Part shown: positions 53,523-63,904 of the stretch, one piece after another
How the letters are laid out: each line of letters starts with the position of its first letter
How positions within the stretch are numbered: position 1 is the first letter of the stretch
Assembly: GCF_015354405.1 (NCBI RefSeq)
Contig: NZ_JADKYP010000003.1
Coordinates: 124,001-188,000 of the forward strand
Reading direction: 5' to 3'
From: Nocardia sp. BSTN01
Lineage (GTDB): Bacteria > Actinomycetota > Actinomycetes > Mycobacteriales > Mycobacteriaceae
Length of the DNA stretch: 64,000 bases
The notes under the pieces: generated by a model
Seen by the model: only the letters and a program-made list of their open reading frames with translations
What the model was told of the DNA's origin: nothing
The model's database searches: none
Position numbers and translations under genes: made by a program

Positions 53523-55001
53523 TCACGCGGGGTCCTTCCCGAACAGCGAGCGCGCCGCACCCGCGGTGACCACCGAGCCGGTGACCACGATGCCCGCGCC
53601 GGATACCGGTTCGCCGGCGTCTCCCGCTTCCTCGGCGATGGCGATGGCGGTTTCGACCGCATCGGCGAGGCTGTTCGCGGTGACGACTCGCTCGTCGCCG
53701 AAGCGCTGGACGGCCAGGTCGGCGAGTTCGTCGACGCCCAGCGCCCGCGGTGAGCCGTTGGTGGTGACGACGATCTCGTCCAGCACCGGCTCCAGCGCGG
53801 CGAGGATGCCGGCCGCGTCCTTGTCGGCGAGCACCGCGACCACACCCACCAGCTTGCGGAAGTCGAATTCGTCGGTGAGCGTCGCGGCCAGCGCCCGCGC
53901 ACCGGCGGGGTTGTGCGCGGCGTCGATGAAGATGGTGGGCGCGCTGCGCATCCGTTCCATCCGGCCGGGGCTGGCCGCCGCGGCGAATCCGGCCCGCACC
54001 GCGTCGATGTCGAGCTGCTTCTGCGAGCCGGCGCCGAAGAACGCCTCCACCGCGGCCAGCGCCAGCGCCGCGTTGTGCGCCTGGTGTTCGCCGTGCAGCG
54101 GCAGGAAGATCTCGTCGTAGACCCCGCCGAGCCCCTGGATCTCCAGTACCTGACCGCCGATCGCGATGCGTCGGGTCAGCACCCGGAACTCGGAACCGGC
54201 GCGGGCGACCGCGGCGTCGGCCTCCACCGCGCGACGCAGCAGCACCTCCATCGCCTCGGGGTCCTGTTCGGCGATGATGGCGACGGTGTCGCGCGGAATC
54301 AGCAGATCCTGCCGCGATTTCTTGATGATCCCGGCCTTCTCGCCGGCGATCGACGCCAGATCCGGCCCCAGATAGTCGGTGTGATCCAGGCCGATCGGCG
54401 TGATCACCGCGACCTGCCCGTCGATGACGTTGGTCGCGTCCCAGGTGCCGCCCATCCCGGTCTCGACGACCGCGACATCGACCGGCGCCTCGGCGAACGC
54501 GGCGTACGCCATCGCGACCAGGACCTCGAATTTGCTCATCCGGGGTCCCGGTCCGTCACCGAGGGTGCCGTCGGTCGAGCGCGCGTCGATCATCTCGACG
54601 TAAGGCAGCAGTTCCCGATAGATCTCGACGTAGCGAGCCGGGGTGATCGGCGCGTTGTCGACGGCGATGCGTTCGGTCGCCAGTTGCAGATGTGGGCTGG
54701 TGAACCGGCCGGTGCGCCGGTGCAGGGCGGTGAGCAGTGCGTCGACCATGCGGGTGACCGAGGTCTTGCCGTTGGTACCGGCGATGTGGATGGCGGGATA
54801 GCTCTGCTGCGGGGAACCGAGCAGATCCATCAGGGTCGCGATCCGGGTCAGCGACGGCTCGATCTTGGTTTCGCCCCAGCGCTGGTCGAGTTCGGCCTCG
54901 ACCAGCGCCATTTCGGCGAGGTCGACCGGCGAGGGACCGGTGCGCAGCCGGTCCGCACCGCCGGCGAGCGGTTCGTGGTCGAAACCTTCGCCGCCGCTCA
55001 C
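53523..55001 (-). CDS. folC: Folylpolyglutamate synthase / dihydrofolate synthase
   Basis: A 492-residue Mur-ligase-type enzyme adding glutamate to (dihydro)folate. The P-loop is [35 protein letters not shown] and [16 protein letters not shown] are the other family motifs; [15 protein letters not shown] binds the glutamate side. The GTG start overlaps the valS stop (GTGA), so it is translationally coupled to valS. Order valS-folC is as in mycobacteria. Confidence 0.95.
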   Translation of the reverse strand: MSGGEGFDHEPLAGGADRLRTGPSPVDLAEMALVEAELDQRWGETKIEPSLTRIATLMDLLGSPQQSYPAIHIAGTNGKTSVTRMVDALLTALHRRTGRFTSPHLQLATERIAVDNAPITPARYVEIYRELLPYVEMIDARSTDGTLGDGPGPRMSKFEVLVAMAYAAFAEAPVDVAVVETGMGGTWDATNVIDGQVAVITPIGLDHTDYLGPDLASIAGEKAGIIKKSRQDLLIPRDTVAIIAEQDPEAMEVLLRRAVEADAAVARAGSEFRVLTRRIAIGGQVLEIQGLGGVYDEIFLPLHGEHQAHNAALALAAVEAFFGAGSQKQLDIDAVRAGFAAAASPGRMERMRSAPTIFIDAAHNPAGARALAATLTDEFDFRKLVGVVAVLADKDAAGILAALEPVLDEIVVTTNGSPRALGVDELADLAVQRFGDERVVTANSLADAVETAIAIAEEAGDAGEPVSGAGIVVTGSVVTAGAARSLFGKDPA

Positions 55002-57700
55002 TTGTTCGCCACCGACTCCGCGATCTGCGCCAGCCGCGCCCCGATCCGGGTCACCTCGGATTCGGCGACCTCGCGGCGGGTGCGGATCTTGGCGACCACC
55101 TCGTCGGGCGCCTTGGCCAGGAATGCCTCGTTGCCGAGTTTGGCGGTGGTGGCGGCGAGGTCCTTCTGCGCGGCCGCGAGGTCCTTCTCCAGCCGGCGGC
55201 GTTCGGCGTCGAGGTCGACCGTGCCGGAGGTGTCCAGTTCCACGGTGACGGTGGCGCCGGACAGGCGCACCTCGACCGCGGCGGTCGCGGAGAAATCGGC
55301 GTCCGGTTCGGTGAGCCGCGCCAGGCTGGCGATTTCGGCGTGCAGCCCGGTGAGGTCGGCGGTATCGATGCCGATCAGCTTCGCGGCGACCTTCTGCTTG
55401 TCGGTCAGACCCTGATCGCTGCGGAACCGGCGGATCTCGGTGACGAGCTTCTGCAGATCCGCGATGCGCTGTGCCGCAACGGTATCGGTGGCAACACCCG
55501 AGGGCTGCGGCCATGCGGCGATCACCAGGGAGTCGTCCGCACCGGCCTCGGTGAGGGCCTGCCACAGCGTTTCGGTGACGAACGGGATGGCCGGGTGCAG
55601 CAGGCGCAGCACCGAATCCAGCACGTTGCCGAGGACGATGCGCGTGCTCGCGGCCCGCTCCTCCGATTCGGCGAACTGCACCTTCGCCAATTCGAGGTAC
55701 CAGTCGCACAGTTCGTCCCAGGCGAAGTGGTACAGCGCCTCACAGGCCTTGCCGAATTCGTAGCGGTCGAAGGCCCCGTCCACCTCGGCGCGCACCTCGT
55801 CGAGCCGGTCGAGGATCCAGCGGTCGGTGTCGGTGAGGCCGGCGCGTTCGGGCAGGTCGCCCGGCGCGGCACCGTTCATGAGCGCGAACTTGCTGGCGTT
55901 GAACAGCTTCGTGATGAAGTTGCGCGACGCCTGCACGTGCGGCGGCCCGACCGACAGGTCGCTACCCGGCTGCGCGCCCCGCGCGAGGGTGAAACGTGTT
56001 GCGTCGGCACCGTATTCGTCGATCCACAGCAGCGGGTCGACGCCGATTCCCTTGGACTTGGAGTATTTGCGGCCGAATTCGTCGCGGATGAGGCCGTGCA
56101 GGAAGACGTCGTCGAACGGAACCTGCTGCCGCCCGGAGTCCTTCCCGGCGGCAATGACCGGATCGTCGGAGACGAACATGCCGAACATCATCATCCGGGC
56201 CACCCAGAAGAACAGGATGTCGTAGCCGGTGACCAGCACGCTGGTGGGATAGAACTTCGACAGTTCGGGGGTGGCGTCCGGCCAGCCCATGGTGGAGAAG
56301 GGCCACAGACCGGAGGAGAACCAGGTGTCGAGGACGTCCGGGTCCTGCACCCAGCCCTCGGGCGCCTGCTCGTCGGGGCCGACGCACGCGATCTCGCCCT
56401 CGGGGCCGTACCAGATCGGGATGCGGTGGCCCCACCACAGCTGGCGCGAGATGCACCAGTCGTGCATGTTGTCGACCCACTCGAACCAGCGCGGTTCCTG
56501 GCTGGCCGGGTAGATCGTCACCGCACCGTTGCGCACGGCGTCACCGGCGGCCTTGGCCAGCGATTCGACCTTCACCCACCACTGCATCGACAGCCGCGGT
56601 TCGATCGGCTCGCCGGAGCGTTCGGAGTGCCCGACGCTGTGCACGTACGGCCGCTTCTCGGCGACGATGCGCCCCTCGTCGGCCAGCCGCTCGCGGATCT
56701 TGACGCGCGCCTCGAACCGGTCCATGCCGTCGAATTCGGTTCCGGTGTCGGCGATCTTGCCGGTCTTGTCCATGATGGTCGGCATCGGCAGGTTGTGCCG
56801 CAGGCCGATCTCGAAGTCGTTGGGGTCGTGCGCGGGGGTGATCTTCACTGCGCCGGAACCGAATTCGGGGTCGACGTAGTCGTCGCCGACGATCGGGATC
56901 TGGCGGCCGGTGATCGGGTGATGGACGGTGGTGCCGATCAGCGACTTGTATCGCTCGTCCTCCGGATGCACCGCGACCGCGGTGTCACCGAGCATGGTTT
57001 CGACCCGGGTAGTGGCCACGATCACGTGCGGTTCGTCGTCGTTCAGCGAGCCGTAGCGCAGTGAGACGAGCTCACCCTCGACGTCCTCGTATTTCACCTC
57101 GACGTCGGAGATGGCGGTCTCGAGCGAGGGCGACCAGTTGACCAGGCGCTCGGCGCGGTAGATCAGCCCGGCGTCGTAGAGGCGTTTGAAGATGGTCTGC
57201 ACCGCGCGGGACAGGCCCTCGTCCATGGTGAAGCGGTCGCGGCTCCAGTCGACACCGTCGCCGAGGCGGCGCATCTGGCCCTGGATGGCGCCGCCGGATT
57301 CGCGCTTCCAATCCCAGACCTTGTCGACGAACAGTTCGCGGCCGAAGTCTTCCTTGGTCTTGCCGTCGACGGCGAGTTGCTTCTCGACCACGGTCTGGGT
57401 GGCGATACCGGCGTGGTCCATACCGGGCAGCCACAGCACTTCGTAGCCCTGCATCCGCTTGCGGCGGGTGAGCAGGTCCATCAGGGTGTGGTCGAAGGCG
57501 TGGCCCATGTGCAGGTTGCCGGTGACGTTCGGCGGCGGCAGCACGATCGAGTAGGGCGGCTTGTCGCTGGCCGGGTCGGCGGTGAAGTAACCGGCCGCTA
57601 CCCAGCGCTCGTACAGGTCGGCCTCTACATCGCTGGGGTTCCAGCTCTTGGGGAGGGCGTCGGCACGATTTCGCGAGTTATCAGGGGCTGCGCTGGTCAC
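54998..57700 (-). CDS. valS: Valyl-tRNA synthetase
   Basis: A 900-residue class I synthetase. [20 protein letters not shown] holds the HIGH-type motif (HMGH); the KMSKS-type motif is [35 protein letters not shown] belongs to the core. The CP1 editing domain (~residues 200-340) and a C-terminal coiled coil ([20 protein letters not shown]) are present. Full length. No T-box leader is visible upstream. Confidence 0.97.
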   Translation of the reverse strand: MTSAAPDNSRNRADALPKSWNPSDVEADLYERWVAAGYFTADPASDKPPYSIVLPPPNVTGNLHMGHAFDHTLMDLLTRRKRMQGYEVLWLPGMDHAGIATQTVVEKQLAVDGKTKEDFGRELFVDKVWDWKRESGGAIQGQMRRLGDGVDWSRDRFTMDEGLSRAVQTIFKRLYDAGLIYRAERLVNWSPSLETAISDVEVKYEDVEGELVSLRYGSLNDDEPHVIVATTRVETMLGDTAVAVHPEDERYKSLIGTTVHHPITGRQIPIVGDDYVDPEFGSGAVKITPAHDPNDFEIGLRHNLPMPTIMDKTGKIADTGTEFDGMDRFEARVKIRERLADEGRIVAEKRPYVHSVGHSERSGEPIEPRLSMQWWVKVESLAKAAGDAVRNGAVTIYPASQEPRWFEWVDNMHDWCISRQLWWGHRIPIWYGPEGEIACVGPDEQAPEGWVQDPDVLDTWFSSGLWPFSTMGWPDATPELSKFYPTSVLVTGYDILFFWVARMMMFGMFVSDDPVIAAGKDSGRQQVPFDDVFLHGLIRDEFGRKYSKSKGIGVDPLLWIDEYGADATRFTLARGAQPGSDLSVGPPHVQASRNFITKLFNASKFALMNGAAPGDLPERAGLTDTDRWILDRLDEVRAEVDGAFDRYEFGKACEALYHFAWDELCDWYLELAKVQFAESEERAASTRIVLGNVLDSVLRLLHPAIPFVTETLWQALTEAGADDSLVIAAWPQPSGVATDTVAAQRIADLQKLVTEIRRFRSDQGLTDKQKVAAKLIGIDTADLTGLHAEIASLARLTEPDADFSATAAVEVRLSGATVTVELDTSGTVDLDAERRRLEKDLAAAQKDLAATTAKLGNEAFLAKAPDEVVAKIRTRREVAESEVTRIGARLAQIAESVANK

Positions 57701-57837
57701 CGTGCGATTCTACGGAGTTGAGCAGGAGGACTCGACACGGCCCTGCACACGGCACCGTCACACCCCTGAGACCCGCCACCCGGGCGCCGGACGTGTGGGC
57801 CGGGGCGCGCCGCGGCAGAGGCGGGCCGGCCGGAGAA

Positions 57838-57893
57838 AGACGTAGGGCGGGGGTTTCGGCGGATGAGGGACACCGAAAACCCCGCCCACGTCT
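57838..57893. terminator. Long hairpin upstream of valS
   Basis: AGACGT-a-GGGCGGGGGTTTCGG (57838-57859) pairs with CCGAAAACCCCGCCCACGTCT (57873-57893): about 20 pairs with one bulged A and one mismatch, loop 13 nt. In the 347-bp gap between the DAG-kinase stop (58048) and valS start (57700); nothing coding there. It may be a second terminator for the lipid operon or a leader structure of valS. Confidence 0.5.
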
Positions 57894-58027
57894 TCGAGAC
57901 TACCGCCCGGATCGGCGCAATACACCAATCCATATGCAATTCTCAGCTTTTGCCCGAATCCGTTGTGCAGGTGCGGGTTTGCCACTCAGCATGCTCGCAG
58001 ATTCGCCACCGGGATGCGGAGGCCGCG

Positions 58028-58047
58028 CCCCGCCTGGGGCGGCGGGG
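58028..58047 (-). terminator. Hairpin at the end of the DAG-kinase gene
   Basis: CCCCGCC-TGGGGC-GGCGGGG is a 7-bp stem directly adjoining the stop codon on the minus strand, with no T-tract. Confidence 0.45.
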
Positions 58048-59019
58048 TCACGGCACGAGGATCGCCAGCGCTGCGGGTTCGGTGCGGAAGGTCGCCGGGA
58101 GCAGTCCCGCCGGGTCGCCGTCGGCGGTCGCCGGTACCGCGGCGGTGAGGGTGATGGTGCGGGCCCGGTAGTGCCCGACCGCGGGATGGTCGACGCGCTT
58201 GCCGGCGGCCAGGGCCGGGAGCAGGCGGACCATCTCCAGCCGCGACATCGCGCCGACCACGGTCAGGTCGAGCAGGCCGTCGTCGACGATCGCGTCGGGG
58301 CAGATGAGCATGCCGCCGCCGTAGGTCCGGGTGTTGCCGACCGCCACCATCACGGCCTCGGTCTCGACGACGCGATCACCGGCTTCGCCCGGCTCGCCGG
58401 ACAATTCGATGCGGTAGGGCACCCCGAGCTGACCGAGCAGTTCCGGGATCGCGGCGAAGGAGTATCGCAGCGAGCCCTTCGGCCGGCGCATACGGTTGGC
58501 GCGCAAGGTCACTCGCGCGTCGAAGCCGGTGCCGGCGACGGTGGCGAATCGCATGGGCCGATGCCTGACGGCGGGTTCGATTCCGGCCGCCCAGCCCTGG
58601 GCGTGCTCGGGATCGGGCGTGGAGTCGATCGCGCCGAGGTCGATGGTGCGCGTGGAACCGCCGAGCACGATATCGGCCGCTGCCCGCGGATCGTCGTCGG
58701 GCACTCCCAGCTCCCGGGCCAGGTCGTTACCGGTCCCGCCGGGCAGCAGCCCCAGCGGCACCCCGGTCGAGGCGAGGGCCTGCAACGTGACGCAGACCAG
58801 TCCGTCACCGCCCGCGCAGACGACCGCGTCGGGACGCTCCGGCCCGCGCACCGAATCCCGGACCAGGCGAACGGTTTCGGCCGCGTCGGCACCGCGGATC
58901 TCGCGCACCCGCACGCCGCGCTCGGCGAAGCGGGCGGCGGCCGCGGCGGCGGCCGCGAGTCCCCGGCCGTGGCCGGAGTGCGGGTTGGTCACCAGTGCGA
59001 CCGATCGGATGGCGGTCAC
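58048..59019 (-). CDS. Diacylglycerol kinase catalytic-domain lipid kinase
   Basis: A 323-residue YegS/DgkB-type lipid kinase. VALVTNPHSGHGRG at the N-terminus, the ATP-binding CAGGDGLVCVTLQAL, and LGLLPGGTGNDLARELG are diagnostic. The C-terminal beta-sandwich domain has GVPYRIEL and GGGMLICPDAIVDDGLLDL. It is syntenic with M. tuberculosis Rv2252, a DAG kinase (from memory), so the likely product is phosphatidic acid for phospholipid/PIM synthesis. GTG start overlaps the flavoenzyme stop by 4 bp. A GGDG variant with Leu after it (usual GGDGT) is slightly atypical. Confidence 0.9.
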   Translation of the reverse strand: MTAIRSVALVTNPHSGHGRGLAAAAAAAARFAERGVRVREIRGADAAETVRLVRDSVRGPERPDAVVCAGGDGLVCVTLQALASTGVPLGLLPGGTGNDLARELGVPDDDPRAAADIVLGGSTRTIDLGAIDSTPDPEHAQGWAAGIEPAVRHRPMRFATVAGTGFDARVTLRANRMRRPKGSLRYSFAAIPELLGQLGVPYRIELSGEPGEAGDRVVETEAVMVAVGNTRTYGGGMLICPDAIVDDGLLDLTVVGAMSRLEMVRLLPALAAGKRVDHPAVGHYRARTITLTAAVPATADGDPAGLLPATFRTEPAALAILVP

Positions 59020-60671
59020 GGAATCAGCTTGCCCGGGTTGAGGATTCCCGCCGGGTCGACGGCATCCTTGACCGCTCGCAGGATGCGCGCGCCCAGGTCG
59101 CCGATCTCGGCGGTCATCCACGGCCGGTGGTCGGCGCCGACGGCATGGTGATGGGTGATGGTCCCTCCGTGTCCGGCGATGGCGTCCCCGACGGCGCGTT
59201 TGGCCTGCGCCCACTGCGCCAGCGGATCGTCGGCCTGCTTGGCGACGACGGTGAAGTACAGCGAGGCGCCGGTCGGATAGGTATGCGAGATATGGCACAA
59301 CACCAGTGCGGGAGTGCCCTGCGCAGTGAGAGATTCGGTGAGCGCGGTGGTGACGGCCCCCTTGAGCCGCTCGACATTCGACCAGCTGGTCGCCGTCTCG
59401 AGAGTCTCGCACAGTACGCCGATATCCAGGAGCGCATCCCGCAGATACGGCGCGGCGAAACGGCCGTGCTCCCATTCCCGCGCCGGTTGTTCACCGAGTG
59501 CGGTGCCGCCCGCCGCGGCGAGCAGGGCCGAGGCCTCGGCGCTGCGCGCGGCCACATGGGCTTCGGTGCCCTCGAACGTGGTGACGGCCAGGCAGCCGCT
59601 GACCGGTGCGCCGCCGATATCGCCGGATCGGGCCAGGTTGAGGCCGGTCTCGGCTTCGTCGGACAACCGCAGCACCGTCGGCGCCGCGCCGTGCTGCACG
59701 ACGGTACGCAGCGCGGCGGCGCCGGTGGCGAAGTCGGGGAAAGACCATGCCTGGTACGCGGTGGTCTCCGGAATGGGATGCACCCGCAGCGTCACCTCGG
59801 TGATGACGCCGAGCGTGCCCTCGGATCCGGCGAACAGCTCGCGCAGATCCGGTCCGGCGGCCGAGGCGGGGGCGCGGCCGAGATCGACTGTGCCCGTGGG
59901 GGTCGCGACCTTCAGGCGCATGATCATGTCGTCGAAGCGGCCGTAGCCGGCCGAGGCCTGACCCGAGGATCGGGTGGCCGCGAAGCCGCCGATGCTGGCG
60001 TATTCGAAACTCTGCGGGAAATGCCCCAGCGAAAGTCCATGGGCGGCAAGCAGTTTCTCCGCGCGCGGCCCGGTCAGTCCGGCGCCCAGGGTGGCGGTGC
60101 CGCTCACCGGGTCGACGTCGGACAGTCCGTCGAGCCGCCGCAGGTCCAGGGCAATCACGGTGTCGAAGCGGCCGCGCGCGGGATCCACTCCGCCCACCAC
60201 GCTGGTGCCGCCACCGAAGGGCACGACCGCGATCGACTGTTCGGCGCAGTAGGTGAGCACGGCCAGGACCTGATCGTGATCGGCCGGGAAGACGACGGCG
60301 TCGGGCGCGTCCTGCGGCGCTTCGGCGCGGCGGCGCAGCAGGTCGGGCGTACTCTTGCCGCCCGCGTGCAGCAGCCGGTCGCGGTGGTCGGCCGACACCT
60401 GATCCGCGCCGACCACCGCCGACAGCCCCGCTCGATGCGCGGCCGTCAAGCCGGATTCCCGCAGTGGCACGTCGCCCTCATCACGACGGGCCACCGGTTC
60501 CCCGGACACTCCGAATACCTGCGCCACCAGGGTCCGGATCCGGTCCGAGAGCGGCGCGTGCGCCGAGGCGATGCCCCAGGCGTCCCACACCATACTCGGA
60601 CGATCGGACGACTCGCCCGGTGTCGAGTTTTCCGATTCTGCTGCGGATGTGTCCTGTCGCGTATCGACCAT
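59016..60671 (-). CDS. FAD-binding alkyl-DHAP-synthase-like oxidase
   Basis: A 551-residue VAO-family flavoprotein. FAD-binding PCMH domain: VVFPADHDQVLAVLTYCAEQ, VPFGGGTSVVGGVDP, FPQSFEYASIGGFAATRSSG, FAGSEGTLGVITEVTLRVHP. C-terminal cap has GGTITHHHAVGADHRPWM, the His-rich loop used by alkylglycerone-phosphate synthase. AGPS replaces the acyl of acyl-DHAP by a fatty alcohol to give ether lipids; in actinobacteria the true substrate is not settled. Matches the flavoprotein gene Rv2251 in position. Divergent from the TetR gene across an 80-bp operator region. Confidence 0.88.
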   Translation of the reverse strand: MVDTRQDTSAAESENSTPGESSDRPSMVWDAWGIASAHAPLSDRIRTLVAQVFGVSGEPVARRDEGDVPLRESGLTAAHRAGLSAVVGADQVSADHRDRLLHAGGKSTPDLLRRRAEAPQDAPDAVVFPADHDQVLAVLTYCAEQSIAVVPFGGGTSVVGGVDPARGRFDTVIALDLRRLDGLSDVDPVSGTATLGAGLTGPRAEKLLAAHGLSLGHFPQSFEYASIGGFAATRSSGQASAGYGRFDDMIMRLKVATPTGTVDLGRAPASAAGPDLRELFAGSEGTLGVITEVTLRVHPIPETTAYQAWSFPDFATGAAALRTVVQHGAAPTVLRLSDEAETGLNLARSGDIGGAPVSGCLAVTTFEGTEAHVAARSAEASALLAAAGGTALGEQPAREWEHGRFAAPYLRDALLDIGVLCETLETATSWSNVERLKGAVTTALTESLTAQGTPALVLCHISHTYPTGASLYFTVVAKQADDPLAQWAQAKRAVGDAIAGHGGTITHHHAVGADHRPWMTAEIGDLGARILRAVKDAVDPAGILNPGKLIP

Positions 60672-60676
60672 GCGTT

Positions 60677-60730
60677 ACAGTCTGACATAGACTGTCAAGC
60701 AGTAACGAACATGAATCGCAGTAACGAACA
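60677..60730. promoter_or_regulatory. TetR-type operator and direct repeats in divergent promoter
   Basis: ACAGTCT-gacat-AGACTGT (60677-60695) is a perfect 7-5-7 dyad. It overlaps TAGACT (60688-60693), a plus-strand -10 with TCGACC (60664-60669) as -35, and a minus-strand TTGACA (60693-60698) as -35. CAGTAACGAACA is repeated exactly at 60700-60711 and 60719-60730, 19 bp apart. Most likely the autoregulatory site of the adjacent TetR gene. Confidence 0.6.
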
Positions 60731-60751
60731 CGGACCGATGGTGAGTAGTTG

Positions 60752-61357
60752 ATGGATCCGAACGAATCCCCCGGCCCCGACGGCGAACTGTCGGCTATCG
60801 ACCTGGCGATCCTGGCGGCGGGACGCGCCTGTGTCGAGGAGTTCGGCGTACGCCGGACCACGCTGAGCGAAGTCGCCCGGCGCGCCGGCGTCAGTCGCCC
60901 CACGGTGTACCGGCGCTGGCCCGATACCCGGTCGCTGATCGCCGAGTTGCTGGTCCGGGAGCTGAGCGAGATCGTGGCGACGAGTATCCCCACCGAGAGC
61001 CCGGCGCGTGCGCGCCTGGTGGAGGGCATCGTCTCGGGTGCGGCCGAGATCCGGTCGAACCCGTTGTTCGCCAAGATCTTCCGCATCGACACCGATCTGA
61101 TGCTGACCTACGTCTTCGGCCGGCTCGGCCGCAATCAGCGGCAGTTGATCCAGGTGTTCTCCAGCGCCGTCCGCGAGGGACAGCGCGACGGTTCCATCCG
61201 CGCCGGCGATCCCGATCACCTGGCCACCATGCTGCTGCTGATCGGTCAGTCCACCGTGCAGTCGGCCGGCACGGTCAGCCATCTGCTCGACGAGGCCGGA
61301 CTCGATGTCGAGCTCGCTCGGGTCGTCGACCGGTACCTGCGCCCCGATACCGACTAG
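60752..61357 (+). CDS. TetR-family regulator of the glycerolipid genes
   Basis: A 201-residue regulator. HTH: LAAGRACVEEFGVRRTTLSE and VARRAGVSRPTVYRRWPDTR. The ligand domain is helical (FAKIFRIDTDLMLTYVFGRL). Syntenic with Rv2250c. It lies between the divergent flavoenzyme-DAG kinase operon and glpD (27 bp downstream), so it probably controls both in response to a lipid or glycerol-phosphate signal (inference). Weak ribosome-binding site (GTGAGTAG). Confidence 0.9.
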   Translation: MDPNESPGPDGELSAIDLAILAAGRACVEEFGVRRTTLSEVARRAGVSRPTVYRRWPDTRSLIAELLVRELSEIVATSIPTESPARARLVEGIVSGAAEIRSNPLFAKIFRIDTDLMLTYVFGRLGRNQRQLIQVFSSAVREGQRDGSIRAGDPDHLATMLLLIGQSTVQSAGTVSHLLDEAGLDVELARVVDRYLRPDTD

Positions 61358-61384
61358 TCCCGAAAACAGAGAGCGAGACAGCGC

Positions 61385-62965
61385 ATGCTCGACGAGAGCA
61401 CACCGACCGCAGGCCACTGGCTCGGCGATACCGCGGGAGATTCCGCACTCAACGCGGCCCGCCGTAGCCGCGAACTACACGCCCTCGGCGATGTGGACCG
61501 CATCGACGTCCTGGTCATCGGCGGGGGCGTGACCGGTGCGGGCGTGGCATTGGACGCTGCGGCGCGCGGATTGCGGACCGTCCTGGTGGAGGCGCACGAT
61601 CTGGCGTTCGGAACCAGCCGGTGGAGTTCGAAACTCGTCCACGGCGGTTTGCGGTATCTGGCCTCCGGCGGGGTCGGTATCGCCCACGAGAGCGCGGTCG
61701 AACGCGACATCCTGCTCACCACCACCGCACCGCATCTGACTCGCTCGATTCCCCAGCTCGTCCCGGCGTTCTCCGGCGGTTCCCGGCCGCAGCGACTACT
61801 GGTCCGCGCGGGCTTCCTCGCCGGCGACGCACTGCGGCGCAGCGCCGGAACCTCACCGGCGGTGTTACCGCGATCGCGCCGGGTCGCCGCGGCCGAAGCG
61901 CTGCGGCTCGCGCCGACACTGCGCCGGGCCGGACTGCGCGGCGGGATGACGGCCTGGGACGGTCAGCTCGTCGACGACGCCCGGCTGGTGGTGACGATCG
62001 CGCGCACCGCCGCGGCACACGGCGCGACCGTGCTCACCCGCGCCCGCGCCGAGCAGGTGAGCGGCGAGTCCGCGGTGCTGCACGATGTGCTGACCGGTGA
62101 AACCCTGTCCGTACGAGCGCGTTCGGTGATCAACGCGTCCGGCGTGTGGGCCGACCGGGTCGATCCGAGTATCGAACTGCGGCCCAGCCGCGGCACCCAC
62201 CTGGTCTTCGACGCCGCCGCCTTCGGCGGTCTCACCGCCTCGCTGACCGTGCCGATTCCGGGCAGCACCAGCCGCTTCGTCTTCGCCTTCCCGGCCGCGC
62301 ACGGCCGCGTGTACCTGGGCCTGACCGACGAGGACGCACCCGGCCCGGTCCCGGACGAACCGAAGCCCACCGACGCCGAGATCGACTTCCTGCTCGACAC
62401 CGTGAACACCGTGCTGCGGGAACCGTTGCGGCGCAGCGATATCCGCGGGTCCTTCGCCGGTCTGCGACCACTGTTGCGCACCGCCGACGACTCCACCGCC
62501 GACATCTCCCGCGAACACGCGGTCCTGCACTCCCCCGGCGGCCCGATCACCGTCGTCGGCGGCAAGCTGACCACCTACCGGCAGATGGCCGAGGACGCGG
62601 TCGACGCCGCCGTGGCCGCCGCCGGTCTGTCCGCGAGCCCCTGCCGGACCAAGCGAATTCCGTTGGTGGGAGCGGTATCCGGGCACGCGCGCGACCGGAT
62701 CGCGGCGCCGCCGGTGCTGGTCGAGCGTTACGGAGATCAGGCCACCCAGGTACTCGCCGCGGCGCAGCGCGATCCTCGCCTCGCCGAACCGGTCGCACCC
62801 GGCATCGACGTGCTGCGTGCCGAATTCGCCTATGCCGCAAGCCATGAAGGCGCCCTCGACGAAGACGACCTGCTGGACCGCCGCACCCGGATCGGCCTGG
62901 TCGACAGCGACCGCACCGCCGCCCTGCCGGCCGCGCGGGAAGTCCTCGCAGCCAGTCGCGCCTGA
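61385..62965 (+). CDS. glpD: FAD-dependent glycerol-3-phosphate dehydrogenase
   Basis: A 526-residue membrane-associated flavoprotein oxidising sn-glycerol-3-phosphate to DHAP. IDVLVIGGGVTGAGVALDAA is the FAD motif, and GTSRWSSKLVHGGLRYLASG the GlpD signature. GVWADRVDPS, YLGLTDEDAP, GLRPLLRT and GGKLTTYRQMAEDA follow. The C-terminal DAO_C domain is present. Length is between E. coli GlpD (501) and GlpD2 (585); by position it is the glpD1 (Rv2249c) type. Co-transcribed with tetR. Confidence 0.95.
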   Translation: MLDESTPTAGHWLGDTAGDSALNAARRSRELHALGDVDRIDVLVIGGGVTGAGVALDAAARGLRTVLVEAHDLAFGTSRWSSKLVHGGLRYLASGGVGIAHESAVERDILLTTTAPHLTRSIPQLVPAFSGGSRPQRLLVRAGFLAGDALRRSAGTSPAVLPRSRRVAAAEALRLAPTLRRAGLRGGMTAWDGQLVDDARLVVTIARTAAAHGATVLTRARAEQVSGESAVLHDVLTGETLSVRARSVINASGVWADRVDPSIELRPSRGTHLVFDAAAFGGLTASLTVPIPGSTSRFVFAFPAAHGRVYLGLTDEDAPGPVPDEPKPTDAEIDFLLDTVNTVLREPLRRSDIRGSFAGLRPLLRTADDSTADISREHAVLHSPGGPITVVGGKLTTYRQMAEDAVDAAVAAAGLSASPCRTKRIPLVGAVSGHARDRIAAPPVLVERYGDQATQVLAAAQRDPRLAEPVAPGIDVLRAEFAYAASHEGALDEDDLLDRRTRIGLVDSDRTAALPAAREVLAASRA

Positions 62966-63064
62966 ACGCAGATGCGCGGCCACCGCCCCACAGGGCGCCG
63001 CGCCGCTCACCGCAGGTTCGGTTCGCGACGTCGGCGCGGCAGGGTCACGACCCCGGAACGACTC

Positions 63065-63904
63065 CTAGCCCCAGAGCTCGGCGACCCGCGCCGCCGCCGA
63101 CTTGCCCTGCACCCGACCGGCATGCGCCGAGGGCACGCGGGAGGCGGTGTCGAGCGGATTCGCCCCGAAGGCGGCGATCGCGGCCTCGTCGGGGGCGATG
63201 GTTTCCACTCGCGCACCCCCTTCGATCAGGCCCGCGACCTCACCGTCCAGCGCCGGATCGGGCAGCGGCGCGATGATCAGCACCCGCTCGAATCCGGCCG
63301 CCAGATCGGCATTGACACTGGTCCGCACGCCGCCGTCGGTATAGCGCACGCCGTCGACGGTGTGCGGCGGCCAGACCAGCGGCACCGCCGAACTGGCGGT
63401 CACCGCGTCGACCAGCGCCACTCCGGAGTCGCGATCGAAGACGCGCGGTTCACCGGTGCCGGCGTCGACGGCGGTGATCAGCAGCCGCTGCCCCGGCCAT
63501 TCGTGCACCGGCAACCGCGATTCGATGACCGCACGCCGGGCGGATTCCGGCACCGTCTCGGTCGCGAGGGCGAGGTTGCCGAGTCGCCGCCGCGCCACTG
63601 CCATATCGCCGCCGCTCTCGGTGATGATCCGGTTGATCGTCTCCCACACGCCCTCGAGCGGGTTGCCCTCCGGCACGATCTCGGCACTCTGCACCGCGGG
63701 GTCGATCTGACGGCGGAACAGCTCCTCCGTGGTCAGCCCGCTGGTCAGCTGTGCCGCCACATTGGCGCCCGCCGACGTGCCGAGGTACAGATCGGCGGCG
63801 GTGAGATCGATGCCCGCATCGGCCAATCCGGCGATCACGCCGTTCGCCCAGGCGATTCCCGCCACCCCACCGCCGCCGATCACCAGCGCCCGTTCGTCCG
63901 ACAT
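63065..63904 (-). CDS. Patatin-like phospholipase
   Basis: A 279-residue acyl hydrolase. The oxyanion loop IGGGGVAGIAWANGVIAGL, nucleophile LGTSAGANVAAQL (GxSxG) and catalytic Asp in YTDGGVRTSVNADL form the Ser-Asp dyad. No signal peptide or transmembrane segment, so a cytosolic lipid-ester hydrolase. GGGAG is 5 nt before ATG 63904; an adjacent ATG at 63907 is too close to it. Convergent with glpD. Typical substrates are phospholipids or acylglycerols, which fits the neighbours. Confidence 0.9.
   Translation of the reverse strand: MSDERALVIGGGGVAGIAWANGVIAGLADAGIDLTAADLYLGTSAGANVAAQLTSGLTTEELFRRQIDPAVQSAEIVPEGNPLEGVWETINRIITESGGDMAVARRRLGNLALATETVPESARRAVIESRLPVHEWPGQRLLITAVDAGTGEPRVFDRDSGVALVDAVTASSAVPLVWPPHTVDGVRYTDGGVRTSVNADLAAGFERVLIIAPLPDPALDGEVAGLIEGGARVETIAPDEAAIAAFGANPLDTASRVPSAHAGRVQGKSAAARVAELWG

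Noticed and set aside
57701-58047. T-box or other tRNA-sensing leader for valS
   Set aside because: No T-box bulge sequence or specifier-loop layout could be recognised; only a plain long hairpin is visible.
57840-58171. Small plus-strand frames between valS and the DAG-kinase gene
   Set aside because: They cover hairpins and the antisense of the kinase gene, with no ribosome-binding site or conserved pattern.
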